A DNA stretch of 64,000 bases, taken from Limnochorda pilosa. Its GTDB lineage: Bacteria > Bacillota > Limnochordia > Limnochordales > Limnochordaceae. Positions 16,964 through 25,356 of this stretch are shown here, in pieces. Numbering within the stretch: the stretch's first letter is position 1; every line of letters starts with the position of its first letter. Where the stretch lies: positions 2,170,001 through 2,234,000 of the forward strand of contig NZ_AP014924.1 in assembly GCF_001544015.1 (NCBI RefSeq), given 5' to 3'. A program made the translations under genes and the position numbers. The notes beneath the pieces are model-generated. The model had not been told where the DNA came from. It saw only the letters and a list, made by a program, of their open reading frames with translations, and searched no databases.

Positions 16964-18139
16964 TCACAGGTTCTGAAAGACGATGCGACCGCGCACCACG
17001 GCCATGTCCACCTCCAAGTGAGGACCCAAGGCGATCATGTCCGCGTCCTTCCCCGGCTCAAGCGACCCCTTCCGATCGGCAACACCCATCAGCCGGGCCG
17101 GGTTGAACGCGGCCATCTGGACCGCGTCCTCCAGCCTGCACCCGGTGGTCTCCACCACGGCGCGCACGATGCGGTTCATGGGCATCACGCTACCGGACAG
17201 GGTCCCCCCCTCCACCCAGCAGCGGTCGCCCTCCTTGATCACCGTGTGCGGGCCGTGCGGGTAACGCCCGTCCGGCATTCCGGCCCAGTGGGTGTTGTCG
17301 GTGATGAGCGTGATCCCGTCCGGCGCCTTGCAGTTCATCAGCACCTGCATCGCCACGGGATTCACGTGGTAGCCGTCGCCGATCAGCTCCGCGTTCAGCT
17401 CAGGCCGGGTGAGGGCCGCACCCACCACGCCTGGATTCCGGTGGTGCATGGGAGGCATCCCATTGAAGGTGTGGCAAACCGACCGCAGCCCCCGGCGGAT
17501 GGCTGCGTCCATGACCTCGTAGCTCGCGTTGGTGTGGCCGGCGGAAGGCACGATCCCCCGCTCCACCAGGGCGTCGATGACCTCCATCGCTCCCGGGATC
17601 TCGGGCGCCAGGGTCATGTAGCGCAACGTCCCACCCGACGCGTCCCACATCCGCTCTACCTCCGACACCGAGGGCCGGCGCATCGCCTCCACGATCTGCG
17701 AGCCCCGCGCCGCCCCTTCGGCCGAGAGGTACGGCCCCTCCAGGTGAACTCCCAGAACGTCGCTGCCCGGAGTATCGGTTCCCACGAACGCACGCACCAC
17801 GTCCAGCTCCCGCAGCAGCTCCTCGAAGTCCTCGTCGCCCCCGAGGGTCGGGAGCACCGAGGTGGCCCCGTGGCGAACGAGCTGGACCAGCATGCCGGCC
17901 GTGGCGTCCGCCGAGGCGCCGGCCGCATGCCCGCCGGACCCGTGGACATGGATGTCGACGAAGCCCGGGGTCAGCGTCCGAGCGCCGGCATCCACGACCT
18001 GCGCATCGGGTTGAGGCGGCAGCATGACCTGAGGTCCCACCCAAACGATGCGACCGCCCTCCACGAGCACGGCGCCGCGCTCGATGCTCCGGAAAGGCGT
18101 TACCACCCGCTCCGCCTTGAAGACCGTACGTCCCTGCAT
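16964..18139 (-). CDS. nagA: N-acetylglucosamine-6-phosphate deacetylase
   Basis: Removes acetate from GlcNAc-6-P (or GalNAc-6-P), 391 aa, normal family length. Amidohydrolase TIM-barrel features: FVDIHVHGSGGH, metal-ligand Glu in HLEGPYLS, His in SAGHTNASYEV and CHTFNGMPPMHHRNPGVVG, and the catalytic Asp in LITDNTHWAGMPDG. ATG 18139 fits family length and gives MQGRTVFKAERVV; the longer frame to 18349 lies mostly inside the upstream permease gene and is not homologous. The ribosome site is weak (AAAGGGG 13 bases away), with GTG 18163 as alternative. Gap to the upstream permease is 52 bases. Confidence 0.93.
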   Translation of the reverse strand: MQGRTVFKAERVVTPFRSIERGAVLVEGGRIVWVGPQVMLPPQPDAQVVDAGARTLTPGFVDIHVHGSGGHAAGASADATAGMLVQLVRHGATSVLPTLGGDEDFEELLRELDVVRAFVGTDTPGSDVLGVHLEGPYLSAEGAARGSQIVEAMRRPSVSEVERMWDASGGTLRYMTLAPEIPGAMEVIDALVERGIVPSAGHTNASYEVMDAAIRRGLRSVCHTFNGMPPMHHRNPGVVGAALTRPELNAELIGDGYHVNPVAMQVLMNCKAPDGITLITDNTHWAGMPDGRYPHGPHTVIKEGDRCWVEGGTLSGSVMPMNRIVRAVVETTGCRLEDAVQMAAFNPARLMGVADRKGSLEPGKDADMIALGPHLEVDMAVVRGRIVFQNL

Positions 18140-18191
18140 GATGCGTCCGACCCCTTTCGCCACGTCGAGTGCACCGGCCAGCCCAGCGATC

Positions 18192-19106
18192 TCAGCCCTT
18201 GGTCGCCCCGAGGGTGAGACCTTCGATGATCCGCTGCGACAGGAAGACGTAGACGAGCAGCGATGGAACCATGACCACCGCGAACCCTGCGAAGAGGCCC
18301 ACCCAGTCGCCCGTGTACCGCATGTTGCCATAGAGGGCGTAGAGGCCAAGCGACAGTGTGTACTTGGTGTTGCTGACCAGGAGGGTCAGGCTGAGGAGGA
18401 ACTCGTTCAGCAGCCAGACCACGTTGAAGATGGTCGCGGTCAGAAGACCCGGTGCGGCCAGCGGCAGCATGATGGAGAGGAAGGTCCGCGAAGGGCTGCA
18501 TCCGTCGACGGTGGCCGCCTCCTCCAGCTCACTGGGGAGACTTCGGAAGAACCCGCGCAGCAGGAAGATGGTGAAGGGCAAGGAGGTGACCACGTAGGCC
18601 AGGATCAGCCCCGTGAGCGTGTCCACCAACCCGACCCGGAACATCAGGAAGAAGAGCGGGATGATGATCACCTGCACCGGTACCCCGATCCCCACGATGA
18701 AGAGGCTGGAGAGGGTCTGCGCGCCGCGGAAGTGCATCCTCGCGAGGGTGTAGGCGGCCGGAGTGGCCAGCACCAGCACCAGAAAGGCCGAGACGGCCAC
18801 CGCGAAGAGGCTGTTCCCGAAGTACTGCCCCAGGCTCCCCGAGGTGAGCACCCGCAGGTAGTTTCCCCACTGGGGTGCTTCCGGAAGGGACCAAATCCCG
18901 CGGAAGAACTCCTGATTGGTTTTCAAGGAGGCAAGCAGGATCCACCCGAACGCGAAGAGCGAGAAACCGATCCACACCAGAAAGAACGCCATCGCAATCA
19001 TGCGGGGCACGTCCCGGAGTCGAGCCTTCGTCGGCAGTCCCCTCTTCTGTGTCTCCGGCGGACAACGCGCTTCCGCGGAATCGAACGGCCTCGGTTCAGT
19101 ACTCAA
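18192..19106 (-). CDS. Sugar ABC importer permease, MalG type (NagA operon)
   Basis: Membrane permease of 304 aa with six hydrophobic segments. The EAA loop is EEAATVDGCSPSRTFLSIMLP and it ends GLTLGATKG, typical of MalG. TTG 19106 overlaps the stop of the MalF-type gene by 11 bases and has GGAGGGA 5 bases upstream; an ATG near 19001 inside is an alternative. No ATPase gene accompanies the importer. Confidence 0.92.
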   Translation of the reverse strand: MSTEPRPFDSAEARCPPETQKRGLPTKARLRDVPRMIAMAFFLVWIGFSLFAFGWILLASLKTNQEFFRGIWSLPEAPQWGNYLRVLTSGSLGQYFGNSLFAVAVSAFLVLVLATPAAYTLARMHFRGAQTLSSLFIVGIGVPVQVIIIPLFFLMFRVGLVDTLTGLILAYVVTSLPFTIFLLRGFFRSLPSELEEAATVDGCSPSRTFLSIMLPLAAPGLLTATIFNVVWLLNEFLLSLTLLVSNTKYTLSLGLYALYGNMRYTGDWVGLFAGFAVVMVPSLLVYVFLSQRIIEGLTLGATKG

Positions 19107-20028
19107 CGCTCTCCCTCCCCAGCAGCTTCCAGAAGGCGAACACGAAGAAGAAGACGATGAACAGCATGAGGACCCCCATGGCGGAGGCGTACCCCATGCG
19201 GAATGTCGCCTCGCGCGTGCCGAAGGAGATCGCGTACATGTACACGGCCAGGTTCTGCTGTCCCGGCTGCGGGAAGGCCCCCCCGCCGCCCCATGCGTAG
19301 AGGAACGAGAACTCCTTGATGGCCGTGAAGCCCCACAAGACGATGGCGAGGCTCAGGATGTCGCGGATCAGCGGCAGCTTGATGCGGAAGAACACCTGCC
19401 ACGGCGTCGCCCCGTCCACGTTCGCCGCGTCGGCGTAGTCGGGCGGAATCCGGTCCAGGGCGGCCACCAGGATCACGGTGTAGAAGCCCACGTTGATCCA
19501 GACAAGGGCCGCCAGGAGCGCCCAGAAAAGCGAGTCCGGCGCGGTCCAGGTCCGGATCAACGAATCGAGACCGACCGACCGCAGCAGGCCGTTCAAGAGC
19601 CCCCACTGCTGGTTGTAGATGAACCCCCAAAGCACCGCCAGAGCCACCGGGTTGACCACATTCGGGAAGAAGACCGCCGCCCTGAGGAAGCGCTTGCCGC
19701 GGACCCTGCCCGTCAACAGGTGGCTGAAGAGCAGGGCGATCCCCAGGACGGCCGCACCGCCGATCACCAGGATGCCCAGGGTGTTCCGCATCACCACGCG
19801 CCAGAAGTGGCCGTCGCCCAGCAGCTCGCGGAAGTTCCCCAGGCCCCTGAACGCCATGTTGGTGCTGAAGCCGTCCCAGTTGAAGAGGCTCACGTAGAAC
19901 CCCTGAAGCGCGGGGTAAACGAAGAAACCGACGTAGAGCAGCAAAGGAACCGATAGCGACGCGACGATGAAGCCCTTGCTTTGACGCACGCCCAACGCCT
20001 TCACCCCGATTCCCGGTTCCTTGGCCAC
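19096..20028 (-). CDS. Sugar ABC importer permease, MalF type (NagA operon)
   Basis: Membrane permease, about 310 aa. Six segments start with FIVASLSVPLLLYVGFFVYPALQG; EAA loop DAANVDGATPWQVFFRIKLP. GTG 20028 (VAKEPGIGV) or GTG 20004 are both plausible, the second having AAGGA upstream. The frame runs to 20229 but that part crosses the hairpin and the 3' end of the binding-protein gene and is not real. Pairs with the MalG-type permease and the binding protein to import amino sugars. Confidence 0.9.
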   Translation of the reverse strand: MAKEPGIGVKALGVRQSKGFIVASLSVPLLLYVGFFVYPALQGFYVSLFNWDGFSTNMAFRGLGNFRELLGDGHFWRVVMRNTLGILVIGGAAVLGIALLFSHLLTGRVRGKRFLRAAVFFPNVVNPVALAVLWGFIYNQQWGLLNGLLRSVGLDSLIRTWTAPDSLFWALLAALVWINVGFYTVILVAALDRIPPDYADAANVDGATPWQVFFRIKLPLIRDILSLAIVLWGFTAIKEFSFLYAWGGGGAFPQPGQQNLAVYMYAISFGTREATFRMGYASAMGVLMLFIVFFFVFAFWKLLGRESVEY

Positions 20029-20061
20029 GAACCCCTGGCGTGACCTGCTCGCGCACAAGAA

Positions 20062-20101
20062 GGTGCGCCGGCCGGAGGTTCTCCGGGCCGGCCGACGCAC
20101 C
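20062..20101 (-). other. Intercistronic hairpin after the second sugar-binding-protein gene
   Basis: GGTGCG pairs with CGCACC and, after one mismatch, CGGCCGG pairs with CCGGCCG around a 12-base loop: 13 pairs in all, beginning 11 bases after the binding-protein stop. No T-run follows. Same placement as the other binding-protein hairpins in this window. Confidence 0.65.
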
Positions 20102-20111
20102 GCCCTACCGG

Positions 20112-21401
20112 CTACTGCGCTTTCCAGTATTCGATCGTCTTCGCCTTGATCTCGCCGATGAAGGCTTCCGCGGTCAGGTCTCCGTGCAGGAGACGGGTCC
20201 CCAGTGGGCCGAAGAGGGTGCTGAACCACTGCGGGATTCTGGCCTGAGTGAAGTCGTACTCCACATGGAACCCATCCGCGTTCTCCACGTAGGGTTGGAT
20301 GCCGGCGATCTCCTTCGGGTAACCCACCCCGGAGCGTGCGGGAACGTTCTGGGCCACCTCGGCGATCATCTCTTGGTATTTCTCCTGAAGGGCGAAGCGG
20401 ATGAGCTGCTTGGCAAGTTCCTGGTTCTTGGCCTTCTTGGGAATCGCCCAGCCGATGAGGTACGCTTCCATGGTGTTCGGGCCGTCGGGGCGCACCGGTG
20501 GGAAGGCGAAGAAGCCCGGATCCCAGTCAGGGGAGGCGGACGGCGCCACCTCGTTGACGATCCAGGAGCCCACCAGGATCATGGCGCCGTTCCCCTGCCC
20601 CCAGCTCACCTGACCCGCCGGCCACACGCTGCCCTGGTAACCCTTGAGGAAGTAGTCCTCTCCGGCCGCGCTCACCGTCTCGACCATCTTGGCCGCTTCC
20701 AGGTAGCCCGGTTCGTCCCAGGTGGCCCCGGTGCGGTCGGTGGCCGCACGGTAGAGGGCGCCCGGCCCCAGCGTTCGCTCCACAGCCCAGTAGTACCAAT
20801 AGGCGTTGTAGAGATCGTCGTTGTCCTGGACGAAGGCGGCCTCCCCGTTCTCCTTCAAGGTCTTCGCCACGTCCAGCAGCTCAGACCAGGTCGTGGGGAC
20901 CTCGAGGCCGTACTTGGCGAAGAGCGTCTTGTTGTAGAAGAAGCCCGAGGTGATGTACTCGTACGGAACGAAGTAGTACTTCCCGTTCCGCGCATAGAGG
21001 TTCAGGAAGTCGGGCGCGAAGAGGTCTGCAAAGCGCCCGTCGCCCTCCGGTCCGGGACCCTCGAGCAGGTCGTTCAGAGGCAGCACCAGCTCGTCCCGGG
21101 CGAGCAGGGCGGCCCAGAGCTCACTGAACGACTGCTCCAGCACGTCGGGAGGATTCCCCATCAGCAGCCGCGGGCGCGCCTTGGTGAGGATCTCGCGCCC
21201 GGCCCAGGTCGGTCGCACGGTGACGCCCGTCTCGGCCTTGAAGTCCTCGAAGATCTGCGACAGCACCTTCTCCTGCGGCTCGCCCTTGTTCCACATGCTG
21301 TAGAACTCGAGGGTCTGGGCCGCAACACCGGCCTGCAGCACCAACACCGCCACCAGAGCCACGATCGAGAGCCCAAGCACCTTCCTCAGACTGCGGGTCA
21401 C
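20112..21401 (-). CDS. Extracellular sugar-binding protein (NagA operon)
   Basis: Family 1 solute-binding protein, 429 aa. Signal peptide with SLRKVLGLSIVALVAVLVL core and AGVAAQ cleavage region; mature part TLEFYSMWNKGEPQEKV, NPPDVLEQSFSELW, GSWIVNEVAPS. GTG 21401 is chosen for AAGGGAG 8 bases upstream; the frame stays open to 21746 through sequence lacking a signal peptide. Ligand probably GlcNAc, GalNAc or a short N-acetylhexosamine oligosaccharide released by the GH20 enzyme. Confidence 0.9.
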   Translation of the reverse strand: MTRSLRKVLGLSIVALVAVLVLQAGVAAQTLEFYSMWNKGEPQEKVLSQIFEDFKAETGVTVRPTWAGREILTKARPRLLMGNPPDVLEQSFSELWAALLARDELVLPLNDLLEGPGPEGDGRFADLFAPDFLNLYARNGKYYFVPYEYITSGFFYNKTLFAKYGLEVPTTWSELLDVAKTLKENGEAAFVQDNDDLYNAYWYYWAVERTLGPGALYRAATDRTGATWDEPGYLEAAKMVETVSAAGEDYFLKGYQGSVWPAGQVSWGQGNGAMILVGSWIVNEVAPSASPDWDPGFFAFPPVRPDGPNTMEAYLIGWAIPKKAKNQELAKQLIRFALQEKYQEMIAEVAQNVPARSGVGYPKEIAGIQPYVENADGFHVEYDFTQARIPQWFSTLFGPLGTRLLHGDLTAEAFIGEIKAKTIEYWKAQ

Positions 21402-21493
21402 CCTTGCCACTCCCTTCGTTTCGATTCCTGCCTTCAGGTGCCGATCCGCCCGCCGGCCCCCGGTCGAGCGGACCCAGCCCGCGGAGTGCCGCA

Positions 21494-22678
21494 TCAGAGC
21501 CGCCGTTCGGCCTGGGACAGCGCGAGGGCGACAGCTCCCATCAGGCTTGCGTCCCTTCCCAGAGCGGACGAGACCACCCGTGCCGGCCGGCCGAGCCGCT
21601 CCGTGATGCGTGAGGTGAGGAGATCCATGGATAGGGAACGAGAGACTCCTCCTCCGAGGATCAGGATCTCGGGATCGAAGAAGGCCATGAGGTTGGCCCC
21701 CATCAACGTCACCAGATCGACGACGTGCGCCACGAGGGCGCGGCACTGGGGATCTCCGGCAGCGCTACGCCGGAAGACCTCCTCCGCGGACAGCTCTTCG
21801 CCCAGGCGTTCGAAGGCCTGCCGGGCGATGCCCATGCCCGACAGCCACGATTCCAACCTGACCTGCGCCTCGTTGCTCTCCTCCCCCTGCGTGGGGGGAA
21901 GCTCCATGGCCATGTCCGCGATCTCGCCCGCGTTCCCGCTGGCCCCGCGGTAGAGCCTCCCCCCCACCATCACACCTGCACCGAGCCCGTAGCCGATGTT
22001 GACGTAGAGCACGTGGTTGAAGCCCCTGGCGGCGCCCCACCGGCGCTCGCCCAGCAGGGCTGCGTTCACGTCGTTCTCCACCAGGGTTGGAACCTGCAGT
22101 CGTTCCTCCAGCCTCGAGGCGATCTGCACGTTCTCGATGCCCGGGAAGAGCGTGGCGAAGTGGATCCAGCGCCCGTCCTTCTGAGCGACGCTGCCCGGCG
22201 CCGAAACGCCCACCGCCGCCAGACGGGAAGCCAGCTCCGGAGGGGCCAGTTGCAGCGCCTGATCCGTCATTCGCGTCAGGCGGCCCATGACGGCCTCGAT
22301 GCCGTCCCCGATGCCCGTCGGCTGCTCCAGCCGGAGGTGCACCGTTCCTTCGAGGTCGGCCAGCGCGCACGAGAGGCGGACCGCCCCGATGTCGACGCCC
22401 AGGATCGACATGCACGCCGGATCGAACGAGACCAGGTTGGGCTTGCGGCCCCCCCGCCGGTCTCCCTCACCCTGGCCATCGGACCGCACCCGACCCGAAT
22501 CGATCAACTGGGTGACGATGCGCCCCACGGTCGGACGGCTGAGACCCACCTCCGCGGCGATCTGCGGGATCGAGACGGGCCCCCGCCTTCGGATGTAAGC
22601 CAGCACCTGGATTCGGTTGGCCTGGCGCATGAAGCCGGGAGAGCTGGCCGCCGGACGAGCTCGTTCTTCGCTGGACAT
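21494..22678 (-). CDS. ROK-family transcriptional regulator of the NagA operon
   Basis: Repressor-like regulator, 394 aa. Winged helix at residues 15-75 (VSIPQIAAEVGLSRPTVGRIV) and ROK domain with ILGVDIGAVRLSCALADL, LVENDVNAALLGE and NIGYGLGAGVMVGG. The zinc motif CxCGxxGCxE is missing after GEIADMAMELPP. ATG 22678 has AGGTGG 6 bases upstream. A candidate operator matching the one before the GH20 gene lies 23 bp upstream, so it probably represses itself, the downstream transporter-nagA genes and the hexosaminidase. The inducer is likely GlcNAc(-6-P). Confidence 0.92.
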   Translation of the reverse strand: MSSEERARPAASSPGFMRQANRIQVLAYIRRRGPVSIPQIAAEVGLSRPTVGRIVTQLIDSGRVRSDGQGEGDRRGGRKPNLVSFDPACMSILGVDIGAVRLSCALADLEGTVHLRLEQPTGIGDGIEAVMGRLTRMTDQALQLAPPELASRLAAVGVSAPGSVAQKDGRWIHFATLFPGIENVQIASRLEERLQVPTLVENDVNAALLGERRWGAARGFNHVLYVNIGYGLGAGVMVGGRLYRGASGNAGEIADMAMELPPTQGEESNEAQVRLESWLSGMGIARQAFERLGEELSAEEVFRRSAAGDPQCRALVAHVVDLVTLMGANLMAFFDPEILILGGGVSRSLSMDLLTSRITERLGRPARVVSSALGRDASLMGAVALALSQAERRL

Positions 22679-22700
22679 GGGCGCCACCTGACCTGGTGTC

Positions 22701-22726
22701 TACGTTAAGTATCACTCTTTACATAC
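22701..22726 (-). promoter_or_regulatory. Candidate ROK operator in front of the ROK regulator gene
   Basis: Imperfect dyad GTTAAG-N7-CTTTAC inside a 26-base block that matches 19 of 26 positions of the block before the GH20 gene (25165-25190). It is 23 bp upstream of the regulator start, almost the same distance as at GH20 (20 bp). AT-rich against a GC-rich background. Confidence 0.65.
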
Positions 22727-22871
22727 CATGTGTGCGTCGGGAACTCCTGCTTCCAAGTCCCATCGCAGGCGAATCGTGACATGTGAGACCCACGGGCCGT
22801 CCTTCTTGAGCGGGCCGCGGGGGCCGGCCCGACGGGCCTGACCCCCGCGTCCGTTCGTTCCGCCGCGTCCA

Positions 22872-25145
22872 TTACGCTCCCGGTTCGAACTCCTTCTCGA
22901 TCGGCTCCAGCTCGAGCCCGTGGCTCTGAGCGTACTCCAGAGTGAGCGCCTTCAGGTCCGCCATCCAGCCTTCGAGCCCGATCCGCTCCTCGGGTGCGGT
23001 CATGAAGGAGAGATCGGGGCGAGTACCGGCCCAGTGGTTCTTCACGTCGTCGTAGGCATGGAAGTACGTGCGTCCATCGACCGAGCGGCCCTTGGGGAAC
23101 CGGCTCTTCTCGTAGGTCGCCGTGAGCTCCGCGAAGGTGGCCAGGCGATCTGCGACGATGGCTTCGGCTGCCTGGTACGCCCGGATGAGCGACTTCACAG
23201 CATCCTGAGGACGGGGCCGGTACGCCTCGGCCGCGCTCCTGGCTTGCTGCAGATGCCGCTCGACCTGACTGAGCCCGATCAGCATGGACTCGTGGTGGCG
23301 GACGAAGCTGGCCAGCGCGTAGAGCACCTCGAGGTTGTACTGGTTCCGGTCCGCCCGGCCCAGGTTCTCCTGCAGGCGCTCCATGAGCCCCGTGTTCTCC
23401 GCCAGCAACGCCTTCGCCTCGTCCACCCGGCCGCTGTAGAGGGTGGTCTGGTAGATGGGCACGAAGTCCAGGCCCGGAAGGCGCGGCATGGGCGGGGTGG
23501 GCAGCAACATGTCCTTGAACATGATTGGTGTCTTGCCGTCCGAATAGCCGTAGCCCAAGCCTCGTTCCCTTGACCCGGCCTCGTCCCAGGAGTTGCGGAA
23601 GAACCTGACCTGCTCCTCGAGGTCACGGTAGACATCCGTCATACCCACGACCCGGGGTCCGTAGTAGGTCTCCATGAACGCGGCCAGGTGCTGGCTGACC
23701 GACGGGGCATCGGGCGTCCAGCTCCAGTTGGCCACCGCGGACCACCCGAGCCAGAAGACCTCGTTGTGCAGTCCGGCGTCATCCCACGCGGCCCCGAAGG
23801 CACCCAGCGGGTACTCGCCCCAGAGCTGCTTCGCCTCCCGGGAGAGGAAGCGCTGGACACCCCCGAGGATGTCCCTCTCGAAGGTGTAGGGGAGGAGGTA
23901 GTCACTCCCCTGGATCCACGTGTAGGCCAGCACGTCCATGCCGTTGGCCTTCTCCGCGTCGACCTGCTGCTGGCCTACAACGGCCGGGTCCCTCGGGGGC
24001 AGGTAATCGTCCCCCAGCACGCCGTCAATCACGTCCGAGGGAAGCTGCGAGATGTGCTCGGGCCACACGGGGTATTCGAGCCAGACGATCATGCGGCGGT
24101 CGCGCTGGCTCATGAACTCGTGGACCCGGCTGACGAAGTCGATCCACGTGAGGCTCTTGTTCTCAGGGGTGTAGGGCTTGGGGCACGACGGATCGATTCC
24201 GGGATAGTAGAACTCGTCGGTGGAGACGTGGAAGTACCTGACCCCGCGGGTGGCGTTGATCAGGTCCTGGTACATGTCGAAGAGCAGCTCGTAGGTTCGC
24301 TCGTCGCACGTGTTGGCCTGGTAGTTGCTCCCATCCGACCGCAGCTGTGCAAACTCAGGGTGCTTCAGCACGTAGTCCATGTGGGCCGGCGATTGAACGT
24401 TCGGCACGATCTGGATGTGGCGTTCGAGGCCGTAGTCCACCAGATCTTGGAGCTCCTCGGGCGTGAAGGCACCGGGGGCGCCGATGACCGGGTGGCTGGG
24501 ATAGGCGAACATGTCCGCGATCTCGAAGCTGATCATGTTCACCTTGAAGCGCGCCGACCAGTCGAGGTACCGCTTGAGCGTCTGCATGCGGTCCTGGTGG
24601 TGTTTCGTGTCCCAGTGGAGGAAGCGCAGTTCGTAGCTCGGCCAATCCTCGATGGTCGCCACCGGCAACTGGCGGGACCCATCGGATGCCTGCTTCACCA
24701 GCTGGTTGAGGGTTTGCACTCCATAGAAGAGACCCACCAGGCTGTTGCCCGTGATGGTGATCCTGCCTCGCTCCAGAACCATGCGATAGCCTTGATCGTC
24801 CACAGCCTGCCGGGCGCCCGTCTTCACAGCTCCTCGCTCCACGGCCAGCCGGATCACCCGGCTGCCGGCGCTCCCCAGGGAGAGCTCGACGCCGTTGAGT
24901 TCCCGCATGTCCTGGATCAGCATGCGAACCGCGATGTCGTTCGGCGCCACCTTACCGGGATCGACCACCCACTGCCCGTCCAAAGCGAAGGACGCGCCAG
25001 ACAGCTGCACGGAACGGGGTTCGGGGATGACGAGGTAACCAGCCGCAGCCAAAGGAGTCGGGCCCTCTGCGCCCACGGAGACCGGCAGCAGGAAGCCCAG
25101 CCCGAGGAACACCGCCAGCACCATCCGTGCCACCCGCACTGCCAC
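22872..25145 (-). CDS. Secreted beta-N-acetylhexosaminidase (glycoside hydrolase family 20)
   Basis: Hydrolyses terminal GlcNAc/GalNAc from glycans outside the cell, 757 aa. Signal peptide VARMVLAVFLGLGFLLPVSVGA; GH20b domain (about 45-165, YLVIPEPRSVQL...GLFYGVQTLNQL); TIM barrel from EDWPSYELRFLHWDTKHH, catalytic Asp-Glu pair in YFHVSTDEFYYPG, and WSWTPDAPS; then an alpha-helical C-terminal extension of about 250 aa. GTG 25145 has GAGGAGG 6 bases upstream; the frame's GTG at 25160 would contain this site. No lipobox or surface anchor seen. Its operator is shared with the downstream ROK regulator gene. Confidence 0.9.
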   Translation of the reverse strand: MAVRVARMVLAVFLGLGFLLPVSVGAEGPTPLAAAGYLVIPEPRSVQLSGASFALDGQWVVDPGKVAPNDIAVRMLIQDMRELNGVELSLGSAGSRVIRLAVERGAVKTGARQAVDDQGYRMVLERGRITITGNSLVGLFYGVQTLNQLVKQASDGSRQLPVATIEDWPSYELRFLHWDTKHHQDRMQTLKRYLDWSARFKVNMISFEIADMFAYPSHPVIGAPGAFTPEELQDLVDYGLERHIQIVPNVQSPAHMDYVLKHPEFAQLRSDGSNYQANTCDERTYELLFDMYQDLINATRGVRYFHVSTDEFYYPGIDPSCPKPYTPENKSLTWIDFVSRVHEFMSQRDRRMIVWLEYPVWPEHISQLPSDVIDGVLGDDYLPPRDPAVVGQQQVDAEKANGMDVLAYTWIQGSDYLLPYTFERDILGGVQRFLSREAKQLWGEYPLGAFGAAWDDAGLHNEVFWLGWSAVANWSWTPDAPSVSQHLAAFMETYYGPRVVGMTDVYRDLEEQVRFFRNSWDEAGSRERGLGYGYSDGKTPIMFKDMLLPTPPMPRLPGLDFVPIYQTTLYSGRVDEAKALLAENTGLMERLQENLGRADRNQYNLEVLYALASFVRHHESMLIGLSQVERHLQQARSAAEAYRPRPQDAVKSLIRAYQAAEAIVADRLATFAELTATYEKSRFPKGRSVDGRTYFHAYDDVKNHWAGTRPDLSFMTAPEERIGLEGWMADLKALTLEYAQSHGLELEPIEKEFEPGA

Positions 25146-25164
25146 GCTGATCCTCCTCACCAGG

Positions 25165-25190
25165 TAGGTTAAGAACCACAGTTAACCTAC
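25165..25190 (-). promoter_or_regulatory. Candidate ROK operator in front of the GH20 gene
   Basis: Perfect inverted repeat GTAGGTTAA (25164-25172) and TTAACCTAC (25182-25190) with a 9-base spacer, placed 20 bp before the GH20 start and just upstream of its ribosome site. It matches the block at 22701-22726, so the same ROK repressor probably binds both. Confidence 0.75.
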
Positions 25191-25356
25191 TTCCTCCCCT
25201 GGCAAACTCCTCCCTCGCTCTCCACCTCTTGCCGAAAGTTCGTGGCGATCCTGGCAACGGTTCCGAAACGCTGGGTCTTCAGCCACGAGCTCGCTTCATG
25301 AGGGCGGTGTCCGCTCGTCGAAGAGATCGCAGACGTCTCCCGTTCTGGAATCACGA

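Noticed and set aside
22741-22871. Search for a transcription terminator between the GH20 and ROK regulator genes.
   Set aside because: GGGCCG-type repeats near 22810-22840 can pair but give no single clean stem with a T-run.
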